Positions 34,264 through 42,297 of a DNA stretch of 64,000 nucleotides are shown here, piece after piece. Made by a program: the position numbers and the translations under genes. Location of the stretch: contig JANQOX010000007.1 of the NCBI GenBank assembly GCA_028285625.1, forward strand, positions 40,528 to 104,527. Direction: 5' to 3'. Position 1 is the first letter of the stretch; every line of letters begins with the position of its first letter. Under the pieces are notes generated by a model, which saw only the letters and a program-made list of their open reading frames with translations, had not been told where the DNA came from and did not search any database. The stretch comes from Myxococcota bacterium (GTDB lineage Bacteria; Myxococcota_A; UBA9160; UBA6930).

Positions 34264-35979
34264 ATGGCATGGCGTACGCGCGCGCGGCGCGCGGCCACGA
34301 GGGCCGCGCTTGGGGTTCTCACCGGCGCAGTCCTGCTGCTGCCCATGGGGGCCGCCCTGCTCCCTCGGGCCGCCGCGGCTCAGGCCAGCGGCATCGCCAA
34401 CATCACCTTCCAGTGGACCGACCGCCTGGGCAACACCCATGAGATGAAGCGGACCTTCGCGCGGGGGTGGGAGGACGACGGGTCGCTCGGGACCGAGTTC
34501 GCCGGATCGGGCTTCACGCCGGGGACCGGCACGCTCTCGTTCATCGAAGACGACCTCGGCCTCGGCCAGACCGAGACCGAGTTCTTCGGGTTCGTCGACG
34601 CCATCACCGGCACCGGCAACACGGCGCACCTTCGCGGGCGCAGCGCCCTGGGCGCCGCGGAATACAGCCTCCGCTGGCCGCCCACCGGGTTCAACGTCGT
34701 CGTCGATCCGCCGGGTACGAGCGCCTTCACCTTCACCGCCGGCAACGACACCGTGGAGGGCAAGACGCTCAACATGCTGCAGTACGGGCAGTTCATGCGG
34801 GACTACTACAAGAACGTCCACGGCGCGAACATTCCGACGACCAAGATCGTGTTCACCAACGCCACGGACGGCTCCTACTACTGCCGCGGCAACCTCGGCA
34901 CGGCCGAATGCCCCGAACAGCACATCCAGATCGATGCCAACCACTGGGCCTCGCCCGAGGTCGTCTTGCACGAACTCGGCCACCACATCGGCCATTCGAA
35001 CAACCTGCAGGGCATCTTCGGCGGCCCCCATTCGTTCGGGCAGGACAACATCGGCTCGAACAACGGCGGACGCAACAACGGCGCGGCCGGCTCGCGTCTC
35101 GCCTGGGGCGAGGGTCTCGGCACGTGGCTCGGGCTCATGGCGGTCGACGACGGCAATCTCGCCGGCCAGTACGCCACGGCATTGCCCGGCTTCGACACCG
35201 ACCTCGTCTACCACGCGCGCGAAACGCCCACGGCCGACGAGACCTCCGGCAGCGGCGACCTCGTCTTCCGGATCGGGACCGAGGGCAACAACCTGAACGT
35301 GGGGGCCGTGAACGGCCTGCCGCAGGGCGAAGGCGACGAACTGGCCGTCCTCCGGGTGCTGCGCGACCTCTACGACGCGAACGTGGACGGCTACGCCTCC
35401 GGGTTCAGCGACAACGTGGCGCTCGGTGCCGCGCGTCTCTGGGCGCTGTTCGGCGGCAAGCAGCACTTTCACGAGTTCTGGCGCGACGCGGCCGACGACA
35501 TCACCGCAGACCCCACGCTGATCGGGCTCAATGCCGGCGACGACTCGGACCTGGTGCTCGCAACGCTCGGCGCGACGACCCAGGAGTACGGCATCTCACC
35601 CGTCCTCGAGAGCGTGGCCGACGGCGTCGGCCAGAGGCCGAACATCTTCTTCCGCGAGCAGAACAACGACAACTCTTCGCAGTACCGGCTGCTGATCTTC
35701 GACGACAACTGGGCCGAGGTCGAACGCGTGACCGCCGCCGACGTGCTCGTAGGAACGGGGCGCTACCACTACAAGGTGCAGGGCAACCTGAAGAGCGGTG
35801 AGGTCTACCACTGGGTCGTGCTGGGCAACTCGTTCAACGACTCGGGCGTCGCACCCGCAATGGACGACGACTGGTACTGGAGTGCCTACGACACCTTCAC
35901 CGTGAGCGAGCCGGGCCTGCTCGCCCTGGCTGCGATCTGGGTGCTCGCTGGGCTTCGGAGGCGGCGCGCCGCCGCCTGA
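34264..35979 (+). CDS. PEP-CTERM zinc metalloprotease-like exported protein
   Basis: 571-residue exported protein. The signal peptide covers residues 1-39 (hydrophobic VLTGAVLLLPMGAALL ending AAAAQA). A zincin motif HELGHHIGH (HExxH) lies at about residue 237, with an Asn/Gly-rich stretch and GEGLGTWLG after it. A later domain ends in a fibronectin-like strand segment. The C-terminus SEPGLLALAAIWVLAGLR plus RRR is a PEP-CTERM-type signal with S in place of P. ATG 34264 has GAAGGGG upstream. It likely matures on the cell surface through an exosortase encoded elsewhere. Substrate unknown. Confidence 0.85.
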   Translation: MAWRTRARRAATRAALGVLTGAVLLLPMGAALLPRAAAAQASGIANITFQWTDRLGNTHEMKRTFARGWEDDGSLGTEFAGSGFTPGTGTLSFIEDDLGLGQTETEFFGFVDAITGTGNTAHLRGRSALGAAEYSLRWPPTGFNVVVDPPGTSAFTFTAGNDTVEGKTLNMLQYGQFMRDYYKNVHGANIPTTKIVFTNATDGSYYCRGNLGTAECPEQHIQIDANHWASPEVVLHELGHHIGHSNNLQGIFGGPHSFGQDNIGSNNGGRNNGAAGSRLAWGEGLGTWLGLMAVDDGNLAGQYATALPGFDTDLVYHARETPTADETSGSGDLVFRIGTEGNNLNVGAVNGLPQGEGDELAVLRVLRDLYDANVDGYASGFSDNVALGAARLWALFGGKQHFHEFWRDAADDITADPTLIGLNAGDDSDLVLATLGATTQEYGISPVLESVADGVGQRPNIFFREQNNDNSSQYRLLIFDDNWAEVERVTAADVLVGTGRYHYKVQGNLKSGEVYHWVVLGNSFNDSGVAPAMDDDWYWSAYDTFTVSEPGLLALAAIWVLAGLRRRRAAA

Positions 35980-36054
35980 GCGCGCCCACGCCACCGCGGC
36001 CGCAGCGCTCGCCGCGTCGACGCCCTACCGTGGCGCTCGGAGGGGCTGCGATCG

Positions 36055-36810
36055 ATGGCGAACCGACGGATGGCGAGGCTCGCGGCCCTCGCGTGCGCGA
36101 CCGCCCTGACGACGATCGGCTGCGCGAAACTGCTGCCTTCGGGAAGTCAGTCGGGGGGCCAGTTCTCCTCCTGGGAAGATGCGTTGGCGGCCTTCGACGC
36201 GGTCGAGGTCGGCACGACGGGGCCCGACGATCTGGTCGAGCTGGGCTTCGATCCCAACCGCGACGGCATCTCGGTGCACGCCTACCCCGCGATCGGGGGG
36301 TACTTCCTGCCGCACCGGGGGGCCACGCTGGCCATGCATGATCCGGCGGTTGCGGCGTGCCTGCAGGCCCAGGAGCGCTGCCGCGTCTGGAAGATCGAGT
36401 CGGTGCGCAACAAGGGCAAGCGCGAGTCCAACCTGCTGCTCGACATGTTGCGTTTCCATCGCAAGAAGCACATCCAGGGCTACGTGTTCACGGCGATCGT
36501 GCTCGTCCAGGACGACGAGGTCACGTACAAGCTGCACCAGGGGACGCCGCGCTACGCGCTTCTCGAAGAGGAAGTGCGGCCCCTGGGCTTCCTTCAGCGA
36601 GGCCCCGTGGTGCGGGTCATCCCGCTGGACGCCACCAAGATCCTGCTGGGCGCAGCCCCGGACACCGAGTCGTCCGACGACGACGAGACCGTCCGGTTCG
36701 GTTCGTCTTCCACCGCCCTCGAGACCGACGACCGGAGGCGCTTGCGGGGAATCGGCGTCTCTGACGACCTGGGCCACGATACCCTGTTCGAGGTCGAGTT
36801 CGAGGACTGA
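36055..36810 (+). CDS. Probable lipoprotein of unknown function
   Basis: 251-residue protein with an N-terminal signal (residues 1-22, LAALACATALTTIGC) ending at a cysteine; TIGC is a weak lipobox because Leu/Val is missing at -3. The mature part contains a predicted alpha/beta domain (GTTGPDDLVELGFDPNRDG, then AYPAIGGYFLP) and a highly acidic Ser/Asp stretch SSDDDET near residue 205. I do not recognise the family. ATG 36055 follows GGAGGGG. The gene is convergent with the anchored protein at 36819. Confidence 0.75.
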   Translation: MANRRMARLAALACATALTTIGCAKLLPSGSQSGGQFSSWEDALAAFDAVEVGTTGPDDLVELGFDPNRDGISVHAYPAIGGYFLPHRGATLAMHDPAVAACLQAQERCRVWKIESVRNKGKRESNLLLDMLRFHRKKHIQGYVFTAIVLVQDDEVTYKLHQGTPRYALLEEEVRPLGFLQRGPVVRVIPLDATKILLGAAPDTESSDDDETVRFGSSSTALETDDRRRLRGIGVSDDLGHDTLFEVEFED

Positions 36811-36818
36811 GACGGGCC

Positions 36819-37916
36819 TCAGCCGTCCTCGAGTTCGTCGGCCAACCGCAGGAGCTCGGGATCGTCGTAAGGCGTGTCGCCGAACTGCTCGGGGTCGTGG
36901 GGCTGGGTCTCGTAGGCGTCGCGCACCAGGTCGCTCTTCTGATTGGGCATGCCGTCCACGGTCGTGAGCGCAACACTGGCCAGCCGGTAGGGGCCCGCGG
37001 CGCCCGACTCGCGCAGCACCAGGCCGTAGAACCGCAGGCGCAGCCAGGCCGAGCCCGGCGAGAGCATCTCGGCGGCCTGCGCCCAGGCGATCGGCATGCC
37101 GGTAGCGTCGGCGAGTGTGGCCTCCAGGTGAAAGCGCGAGGCGTCGAAGACCTCGAGCTCGGCATCGATCACGAGGTCCCCCGACTCGACGGAGTCGACG
37201 TAGCGGCCCGTCAGCACCGCGCCCGGGCTGCCGTACGCGAAGCCGCTCGAGGCAGCTCGCTCCTCGCCCGTCGCGTCTTCGGCACGAACCACCACGAGGT
37301 ACACGCCACGGAGCGCGCCCTCCACGGTCTGCTCCGGAGCGAGTTCGGCGACGAATGCGCCCTGCTCGGCCGGCTCGAACGCGAGCTCTCCCACGATGCC
37401 ACCCCGAGCGGTCCGCACGTCTCCCTCGATCCGGCGTGGCGCGACCGGCCCATCCGCCCCGACCAGAGCAGCCGTCACCCGCACCGGCGCCGGTGCGACG
37501 TAGGTGCTGCGATCCGTGGCGATCTCGAGGCGCGGCAGGCGGTCCGCCGGCGCGCTTCGCCCCACCACGACCTCGCGATCACGGACCAGGGGATCCACGC
37601 CATCGCGGATCGGCCTCGACCAGGGCGGGTAGCGAGCCTGCTCGCGATAGTCGGCGGCCGCGCGCGCGACGAGGTCCGCGCGTTCGGGCAACGAGACGAC
37701 GGCGCTGCCCGGGTCTGGCGCAGCAGGCGCAGCCGGACGATCGAGCGTGATGCGCGCGGACTCGCCTTCGGAACCGAGCGGAGCCGCGGCAGAGGCCGCA
37801 ACCGAGGTGCTCACGCGGTCGCCGTCGCGCGCGTCGGGGAACGCGGCCAGCCCGAGCCAGAGAGCGACTGCGCAGGCCAGCAGCGCGGCGGCGGAGAGCT
37901 GGGCCCGGCGGCTCAC
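36819..37916 (-). CDS. Membrane-anchored beta-rich protein, partner of the lipase gene
   Basis: 365 residues from GTG 37916. One hydrophobic anchor follows directly (residues 6-25, LSAAALLACAVALWLGLAAF), then an Ala/Pro/Asp-rich linker to about residue 75. Two beta-rich domains follow, the first with STYVAPAPVRVTAALVG and the second with GRYVDSVESGDLVIDAELEV and SPGSAWLRLRFYGLVL; the style recalls DUF4785/choice-of-anchor-X proteins, from memory and with low certainty. The start is one base after the stop of the lipase gene, so the two are strictly co-transcribed. Its layout is that of a steric foldase or surface partner, but the known lipase-chaperone motif is not seen. Confidence 0.7.
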   Translation of the reverse strand: MSRRAQLSAAALLACAVALWLGLAAFPDARDGDRVSTSVAASAAAPLGSEGESARITLDRPAAPAAPDPGSAVVSLPERADLVARAAADYREQARYPPWSRPIRDGVDPLVRDREVVVGRSAPADRLPRLEIATDRSTYVAPAPVRVTAALVGADGPVAPRRIEGDVRTARGGIVGELAFEPAEQGAFVAELAPEQTVEGALRGVYLVVVRAEDATGEERAASSGFAYGSPGAVLTGRYVDSVESGDLVIDAELEVFDASRFHLEATLADATGMPIAWAQAAEMLSPGSAWLRLRFYGLVLRESGAAGPYRLASVALTTVDGMPNQKSDLVRDAYETQPHDPEQFGDTPYDDPELLRLADELEDG

Positions 37917-37917
37917 C

Positions 37918-39024
37918 CTAGCGGCGGCGGCGTCGCAGGGCCCCCAGCAGCGGCACGAGCAACGCGACCTCGAAGCCCAGCCCACAGCCCCGGCGCTTGG
38001 GTTTGCCGAAGCCGGTCGTCACCAGCGTCTGCACCAGCTGGGCGCTCGACATGTTCGACTGCACCACCGAGTCGGGCGAGCACGGCGAGCCGCCACACTC
38101 CCAGTAGCCGTCGGGGATGGCGCGGCGCGTGTCGCGGTCGTTGTCCACGGCCGTGTCCAGGTGGTTCTCGTGGGAGCCGTCGAGGTTGAAGAACCCGCCG
38201 CTCTCCTGCTTGGCGCCCTCGCCACAGACGTCGTCGTTGTCGTAGCCCGTGGTGGGGTCGCCCGCGCACGCGAACTGCGATGCGTACTGCACGACCCCGT
38301 CGTCTTCGCCCGACAGGCACACGCTGGGCCCGAAGATCGCCTCGTAGCCGCCGGTCAGGTAGATGTTGCGCGCGGGGCGGCCAGCGTGGTTGGCCACCTG
38401 GACGGCCGAGTCGCTGCGCAGCCAGAAGTTGGTCGTGCTGCAGTCCTGGAAGAGCGACGCGGCCAGGTTGCAGAAGAAGCCGCCACCGGAACACACGGCG
38501 TCGGCAAGCTCCGATCCGCGGTGGGAGCCGCTCACGGCCACCACCAGGTCGATCGACGTCGACGCCGCCAGGAACACCGGGTCGTAGTTCGGGTCGCTCG
38601 GCCGCGCGTTGCCGAGGATGTAGTCCATGACGTTGCCACCCATGCTGTGGGCGACGACCCAGAACCGACCGCCGTTGGCCTTGCTCGTGCAGGTCTGCCC
38701 ACCGCCATCGGGCAGCCCCGCGGCCGCGTCGACGATCTGGGCCGCGACCGCACCGGCAGCCTGCGGGTCCCAGTAGGGAACGTCCCCGTGATAGGCGGCG
38801 ACGTAGGAGGCGGCGGAGGACCCGGCCGTGGCCGTGGGGATGAAGTCGTCCGAACTCGACCGCCAGTAGTCGCGCGCGGTCGCATAGCTCGGCCCACTGG
38901 CGCCATCGCGCTTGCCGTGGACGAAGATCAAGCAGGGATCGGCGGCCTCGGCCGCCGACGCCAGGAGCCAGACGGCTGCGGCGGCGGCCAGGGCGGCAGT
39001 GCGGGCGAACGATCGAAGCCCCAT
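37918..39024 (-). CDS. Secreted lipase/esterase-like alpha/beta hydrolase with CGLGFE-type C-terminal anchor
   Basis: 368 residues from ATG 39024 (GGAG upstream). The signal peptide spans residues 1-27 (ALAAAAAVWLLASAAEA), then CLIFVHGKRDG forms the oxyanion region. The nucleophile elbow is VVAHSMGGNVMDY, a likely acid is in SGEDDGVVQY, and a likely catalytic His is in DGSHENHLDTAV. Several cysteine pairs suit an extracytoplasmic protein. The tail CGLGFEVALLVPLLGALR plus RRRR repeats the S8 peptidase tail nearly word for word, pointing to a shared surface-sorting route. It is followed one base later by a membrane-anchored partner gene. Confidence 0.85.
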   Translation of the reverse strand: MGLRSFARTAALAAAAAVWLLASAAEAADPCLIFVHGKRDGASGPSYATARDYWRSSSDDFIPTATAGSSAASYVAAYHGDVPYWDPQAAGAVAAQIVDAAAGLPDGGGQTCTSKANGGRFWVVAHSMGGNVMDYILGNARPSDPNYDPVFLAASTSIDLVVAVSGSHRGSELADAVCSGGGFFCNLAASLFQDCSTTNFWLRSDSAVQVANHAGRPARNIYLTGGYEAIFGPSVCLSGEDDGVVQYASQFACAGDPTTGYDNDDVCGEGAKQESGGFFNLDGSHENHLDTAVDNDRDTRRAIPDGYWECGGSPCSPDSVVQSNMSSAQLVQTLVTTGFGKPKRRGCGLGFEVALLVPLLGALRRRRR

Positions 39025-39119
39025 CGGTTCATCTCCGGTACGGCGCAGGATGGCTTCCGAGCGCGCCGACGATGGTAGGGTGTTCCCCCGAGTAGGACAC
39101 GGGTCGCCGTGACCTCTGG

Positions 39120-39905
39120 TCAGCCGCCCTGCGCCCCCCGCGCCTCGCGTGTGAGCCGCACCATCTCGGCCCGCACGTCCTGGCTGGTTTCGCAGCGCAT
39201 CCGGTAGGGGACGTAGGCGACCTGGCGGCCCCAACGCATGTGGAACCCCTCGGGATCGCCGGCCAGCATGCAGGGCGTGTCACCCGGGCTCGCGTCGCCC
39301 GGGCGGTGCCCACGCTGCCGCTGCCAGATCGCCGCCATCGCATCGCCGTGGTCGTCGTTCATGTGCGCCACGATGCCCGCCTCGCCGTCCTGCCACGCCG
39401 CGCGCGGCAGGCAGAAGGCGTCGCCCTCGATCCAGTGGATGGCGCCGAAGCCGCCGATGTATCGCACGCGAACCGGCTCGATCTGCCAGTACGCGAAGTC
39501 GTGGACGTCCGCATGCCCGCGACTCTCCGGGAAGAACGCCTCGTAGCGCGTACGCGCGGCATCGAGCGCCGCACCCGAGAGCGGGCTCGCATCCCCCAGC
39601 ACGCTCACACGACCTGCGGCCTGGGTGTCGCCCTCTACGCCCGTGAGCGCGGCTTCGACCACGGTCAGGCTCACCCGCGCGTCGCCCTGCATGTTTCGCG
39701 TGTGCTGGGCGATGGCGCTCACGTAGATCACGCAGCGGCCCTCGGGCGTCATCACGTAGGGGACGAGCGACCCCAGCGGGTAGCCGGGTGCGGCGACGGA
39801 CTGGCTCGCGAGCACGCCCGCCGCCATCCGGCGCAACAGCTCGCGCGACGCCCTCGCAGCCGCGAGGGCGGGGTCTTCCGATGCCGCGGGTTCGACTTGG
39901 TCCAT
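39120..39905 (-). CDS. HugZ-like heme utilisation / pyridoxamine-oxidase-fold protein
   Basis: 261 residues: an N-terminal split-barrel flavin/PNPOx-like domain (ASQSVAAPGYPLGSLVPYV, SAIAQHTRNMQGDARVSL) and a C-terminal DUF2470 domain with VAHMNDDHGDAMAAI and GFHMRW. This pair of domains defines the HugZ/HutZ family, which binds and in some cases degrades heme to release iron; many homologues are unassigned. It is a single gene on the minus strand, 52 bases upstream of a small exported protein. No heme transport genes are near. Confidence 0.88.
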   Translation of the reverse strand: MDQVEPAASEDPALAAARASRELLRRMAAGVLASQSVAAPGYPLGSLVPYVMTPEGRCVIYVSAIAQHTRNMQGDARVSLTVVEAALTGVEGDTQAAGRVSVLGDASPLSGAALDAARTRYEAFFPESRGHADVHDFAYWQIEPVRVRYIGGFGAIHWIEGDAFCLPRAAWQDGEAGIVAHMNDDHGDAMAAIWQRQRGHRPGDASPGDTPCMLAGDPEGFHMRWGRQVAYVPYRMRCETSQDVRAEMVRLTREARGAQGG

Positions 39906-39957
39906 GGGCCGGCGCGCAGGATCGCACAGGTGGCCGCCCGCGCACGGTCGCGCCGGC

Positions 39958-40305
39958 CTACTGGTGCCAGACCTCGACCTCGATCGGGTGGTCCTCGACG
40001 TTCGTGATGGTGAACGTGATCTTGCCGCCCTGGGGCATCAGCCGAGCGGCCGAGCCCAGAGATGACGCCACGCTGATCCCGCCCTTCTGGGAGAGCTGGA
40101 TGCACTCGTTCTGGCACTTCTTGCGCTCTTCGTACGAAAGCTTCGGCTCGAAACCCACCTTGGTCTTGGCGGCCGCTTCGATCGTGAAGACCTTCTTCTC
40201 GCCGCCGGCGAGCGTGAGCGTTTCGAGCACCGTCTTGGCCCCTGCGCCGAGGGGTGCGATCACGAGCGAGACGCCGAACAGGGCCGCGGTCAGTTTCCGT
40301 GTCAT
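39958..40305 (-). CDS. Small exported protein of unknown function
   Basis: 115 residues with a clean signal peptide (residues 1-23, ALFGVSLVIAPLGAGA). The mature 92 residues start KTVLETLTLAGGEKKVF, hold a CxxxC pair in KKCQNECIQLSQK and end in a beta-strand-rich segment GGKITFTITNVEDHP. A periplasmic or surface beta-sandwich with one disulfide is likely. I do not recognise a family. It lies between the HugZ-like gene and the outer-membrane protein gene on the same strand. Confidence 0.75.
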   Translation of the reverse strand: MTRKLTAALFGVSLVIAPLGAGAKTVLETLTLAGGEKKVFTIEAAAKTKVGFEPKLSYEERKKCQNECIQLSQKGGISVASSLGSAARLMPQGGKITFTITNVEDHPIEVEVWHQ

Positions 40306-40368
40306 GGGGGTTCCTCCGAGGCCACCCTAACACGAGCGCGTCGCCACCTGAGCGCCCCTGACCCGGGC

Positions 40369-41277
40369 TCAGGGCCAGGGGATGGCGAGCTGGTAGCCCA
40401 GCGTGATGGTGGTGGGCTCGTAGCCCACGCCCCGGTTGGTGCCCGTGGTGAAGACCAGGCTGATGCCCTGCCCCTTGGTGATCGCGTAGCTCCCGATCAG
40501 GGCGAACCGCCAGTTCTCCTGAAGCGTGTCCCGGTCGACGCCATTCACGGCCGTGCGCGCCCCCTTGCCGTAGCCCACCCCGGCCGAGACCCAGATGCCA
40601 GGGCGGAACTCGTAGATCGTCGCGGCATAGCCAGCCCAGAAGGCGTCCTGCTCGAGCCGGTTGCCCCCGACGAAGTCGTCGTTGTCGCCATAGAGCCAGA
40701 CCGTGCCTGCCAGCTCGAAGGTCCAGGGCCCGCGCTGGTGGGCGATGCCGATCTCGGGGCGCAACGTCCAGCGATTCGAGCCCAGGTTGATGGCGAGGTC
40801 GTCCTGGTATTTGCCGGTCGGCGCGATCACCGTGAGGCTGGCCCCGGCGAGGGTCGACTCCTCCTTGCGCTCGAACGCCTCGAGCGGCTGCGCTTCGGCG
40901 CCGTAGAAGAGCCACTCGCCGGTGACCCGCAGGTCGCCGAAGCCGCTGACCTCGCGGCGTCGACCCATGCCCCCGACCTTGCCCTGCCACTTCCCGTCCA
41001 CGTAGGGCAGCGCGACCTTGAGCTTGGCCGTGCGGCCGAACACGTCGAACGCGCGCACGTAGCGGGCGAACCCCGTATGCAGCGAGCCCTCGGCCGCCTC
41101 CACCTCGAGGGCGCCGTCGAACTCGAGATCTCCCTCGGAGTACGTGTACCCGACTCCCAGAAAGTTCACGCCGGTAGGCGTGTTCGAGTAGGTCCGGGGG
41201 CTCACCTCCTGTGCCGAGGCCCCTGCGGCCGCGACGAGGCCGGCCCCCAACAGAAACACGAGCAGCCCCCTCACCAC
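40369..41277 (-). CDS. Outer-membrane protein, phenol-degradation meta-pathway (MetA-like) family
   Basis: 302 residues. The signal peptide is residues 1-22 (ending ASAQE), followed by strands of alternating hydrophobic residues that suit a beta-barrel: NFLGVGYTYSEGDLEFD, LKVALPYVDGKWQG, VTGEWLFYG and the VIAPTGKYQDD loop typical of the Phenol_MetA_deg family. The end, LGYQLAIPWP, lacks the usual terminal Phe. Family members are thought to help hydrophobic compounds cross the outer membrane. It is divergent from the luciferase-like oxidoreductase over 115 bases. Confidence 0.8.
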   Translation of the reverse strand: MVRGLLVFLLGAGLVAAAGASAQEVSPRTYSNTPTGVNFLGVGYTYSEGDLEFDGALEVEAAEGSLHTGFARYVRAFDVFGRTAKLKVALPYVDGKWQGKVGGMGRRREVSGFGDLRVTGEWLFYGAEAQPLEAFERKEESTLAGASLTVIAPTGKYQDDLAINLGSNRWTLRPEIGIAHQRGPWTFELAGTVWLYGDNDDFVGGNRLEQDAFWAGYAATIYEFRPGIWVSAGVGYGKGARTAVNGVDRDTLQENWRFALIGSYAITKGQGISLVFTTGTNRGVGYEPTTITLGYQLAIPWP

Positions 41278-41392
41278 GGCCAGATACTAGGGCGCCCCGG
41301 ACGAGCCGACAGAGGTGCGGAGTCTGCGGCGATCCGTCCTAGGCTGTCGGCCAACGGAGGCGTGGATCCGGCGCCCGATGGGAGGATGCAGC

Positions 41393-42259
41393 ATGAAGTT
41401 CGGCCTGGCGTTCGCGAGCAGTGCAGGTCATGACCCGGCGACGGCGATCGAGATCTGCCGCCGGGCCGAGGCCGCGGGGTTCGACTCGGTGTGGGGCGGT
41501 GAGCACGTGATCCGGCCCGACCAGATCGCGTCGCCGTACCCCTACGCCGCGGACGGCGAGATGCCGGGCGATGCCGAGACGCCGATCCCCGACCCGCTGA
41601 TCTGGTTGGCCTTCGTGGCGGCCGCCGCACCCAGCCTGCAGCTGGGGACGTGCATCCTGATCCTGCCCCAGCGCAACCCGCTCGTGCTCGCCAAAGAGCT
41701 CGCCACGCTCGACGTGCTGAGTGGGGGCCGCGTCGAGCTCGGGATCGGCGTGGGGTGGATGCAGGAGGAGTTCCAGGCGCTGGGCATCCCCTGGGAGCGG
41801 CGTGGCGCGCGCAACGACGAGTACGTGGCGGCGATGCGCGCGCTCTGGGCCGGGCCGCACGCCGAGTACCACGGCGAGTTCGTCGACTTCGACCCCGCCA
41901 CCTGCAGCCCGCGGCCGGTGAACGGCGACATCCCGATCCTGGTGGGTGGCGACACCCCGGCCGCGATCCGACGCGCAGCGCGGTTGGCCGACGGCTACTT
42001 CCCGGGCGCGACCGATCCCGAGATCCTCGGCGATCTCATCGCGAAGCTCGGGGTCGAGGCCGAGAAGCAGGGTCGGGCGCCGGGCGACATCCGCGTTCAC
42101 GCCATCTTCGGCAACCAGATGACCGATCCGGTGGCGGGCGCCGAGCAGATGGCCGCACTGGGCGTCGACCGCGTGATGGTCCCGGCCTTCTTCTTCATGG
42201 GCCCGGGTGGGCTCGACCGCTTGTCGGAGTTCGGCGAGCGGGTCATCCGCCCGGCCTGA
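41393..42259 (+). CDS. LLM-class (luciferase-like, F420-type) oxidoreductase
   Basis: 288-residue TIM-barrel flavin/F420-dependent oxidoreductase. It starts MKFGLAFASSAG, has FDSVWGGEHV, LGTCILILPQRNPLVLAKE, the canonical LSGGRVELGIGVGWMQEEF, and the phosphate-binding VNGDIPILVGGDTPAA. Length and motifs fit the LLM-class F420-dependent group. ATG 41393 follows GGGAGG and replaces the longer open frame. It is a single gene, convergent with the large PEP-CTERM gene. Whether it uses F420 or FMN cannot be decided here. Confidence 0.92.
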   Translation: MKFGLAFASSAGHDPATAIEICRRAEAAGFDSVWGGEHVIRPDQIASPYPYAADGEMPGDAETPIPDPLIWLAFVAAAAPSLQLGTCILILPQRNPLVLAKELATLDVLSGGRVELGIGVGWMQEEFQALGIPWERRGARNDEYVAAMRALWAGPHAEYHGEFVDFDPATCSPRPVNGDIPILVGGDTPAAIRRAARLADGYFPGATDPEILGDLIAKLGVEAEKQGRAPGDIRVHAIFGNQMTDPVAGAEQMAALGVDRVMVPAFFFMGPGGLDRLSEFGERVIRPA

Positions 42260-42274
42260 GGAATCCGCGGGCGC

Positions 42275-42290
42275 TCGACCTGCCGGTCGA
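42275..42290. terminator. Possible bidirectional terminator between convergent genes
   Basis: TCGACC-TGCC-GGTCGA, a perfect 6-base stem with a 4-base loop, placed in the 38-base gap between the convergent LLM oxidoreductase and PEP-CTERM genes. There is no T tract on either side. Confidence 0.35.
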
Positions 42291-42297
42291 TGGGCGG

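Noticed and set aside
38019..38225. Arg/Thr-rich short frames inside the lipase region
   Set aside because: Low-complexity out-of-frame translations of the lipase gene.
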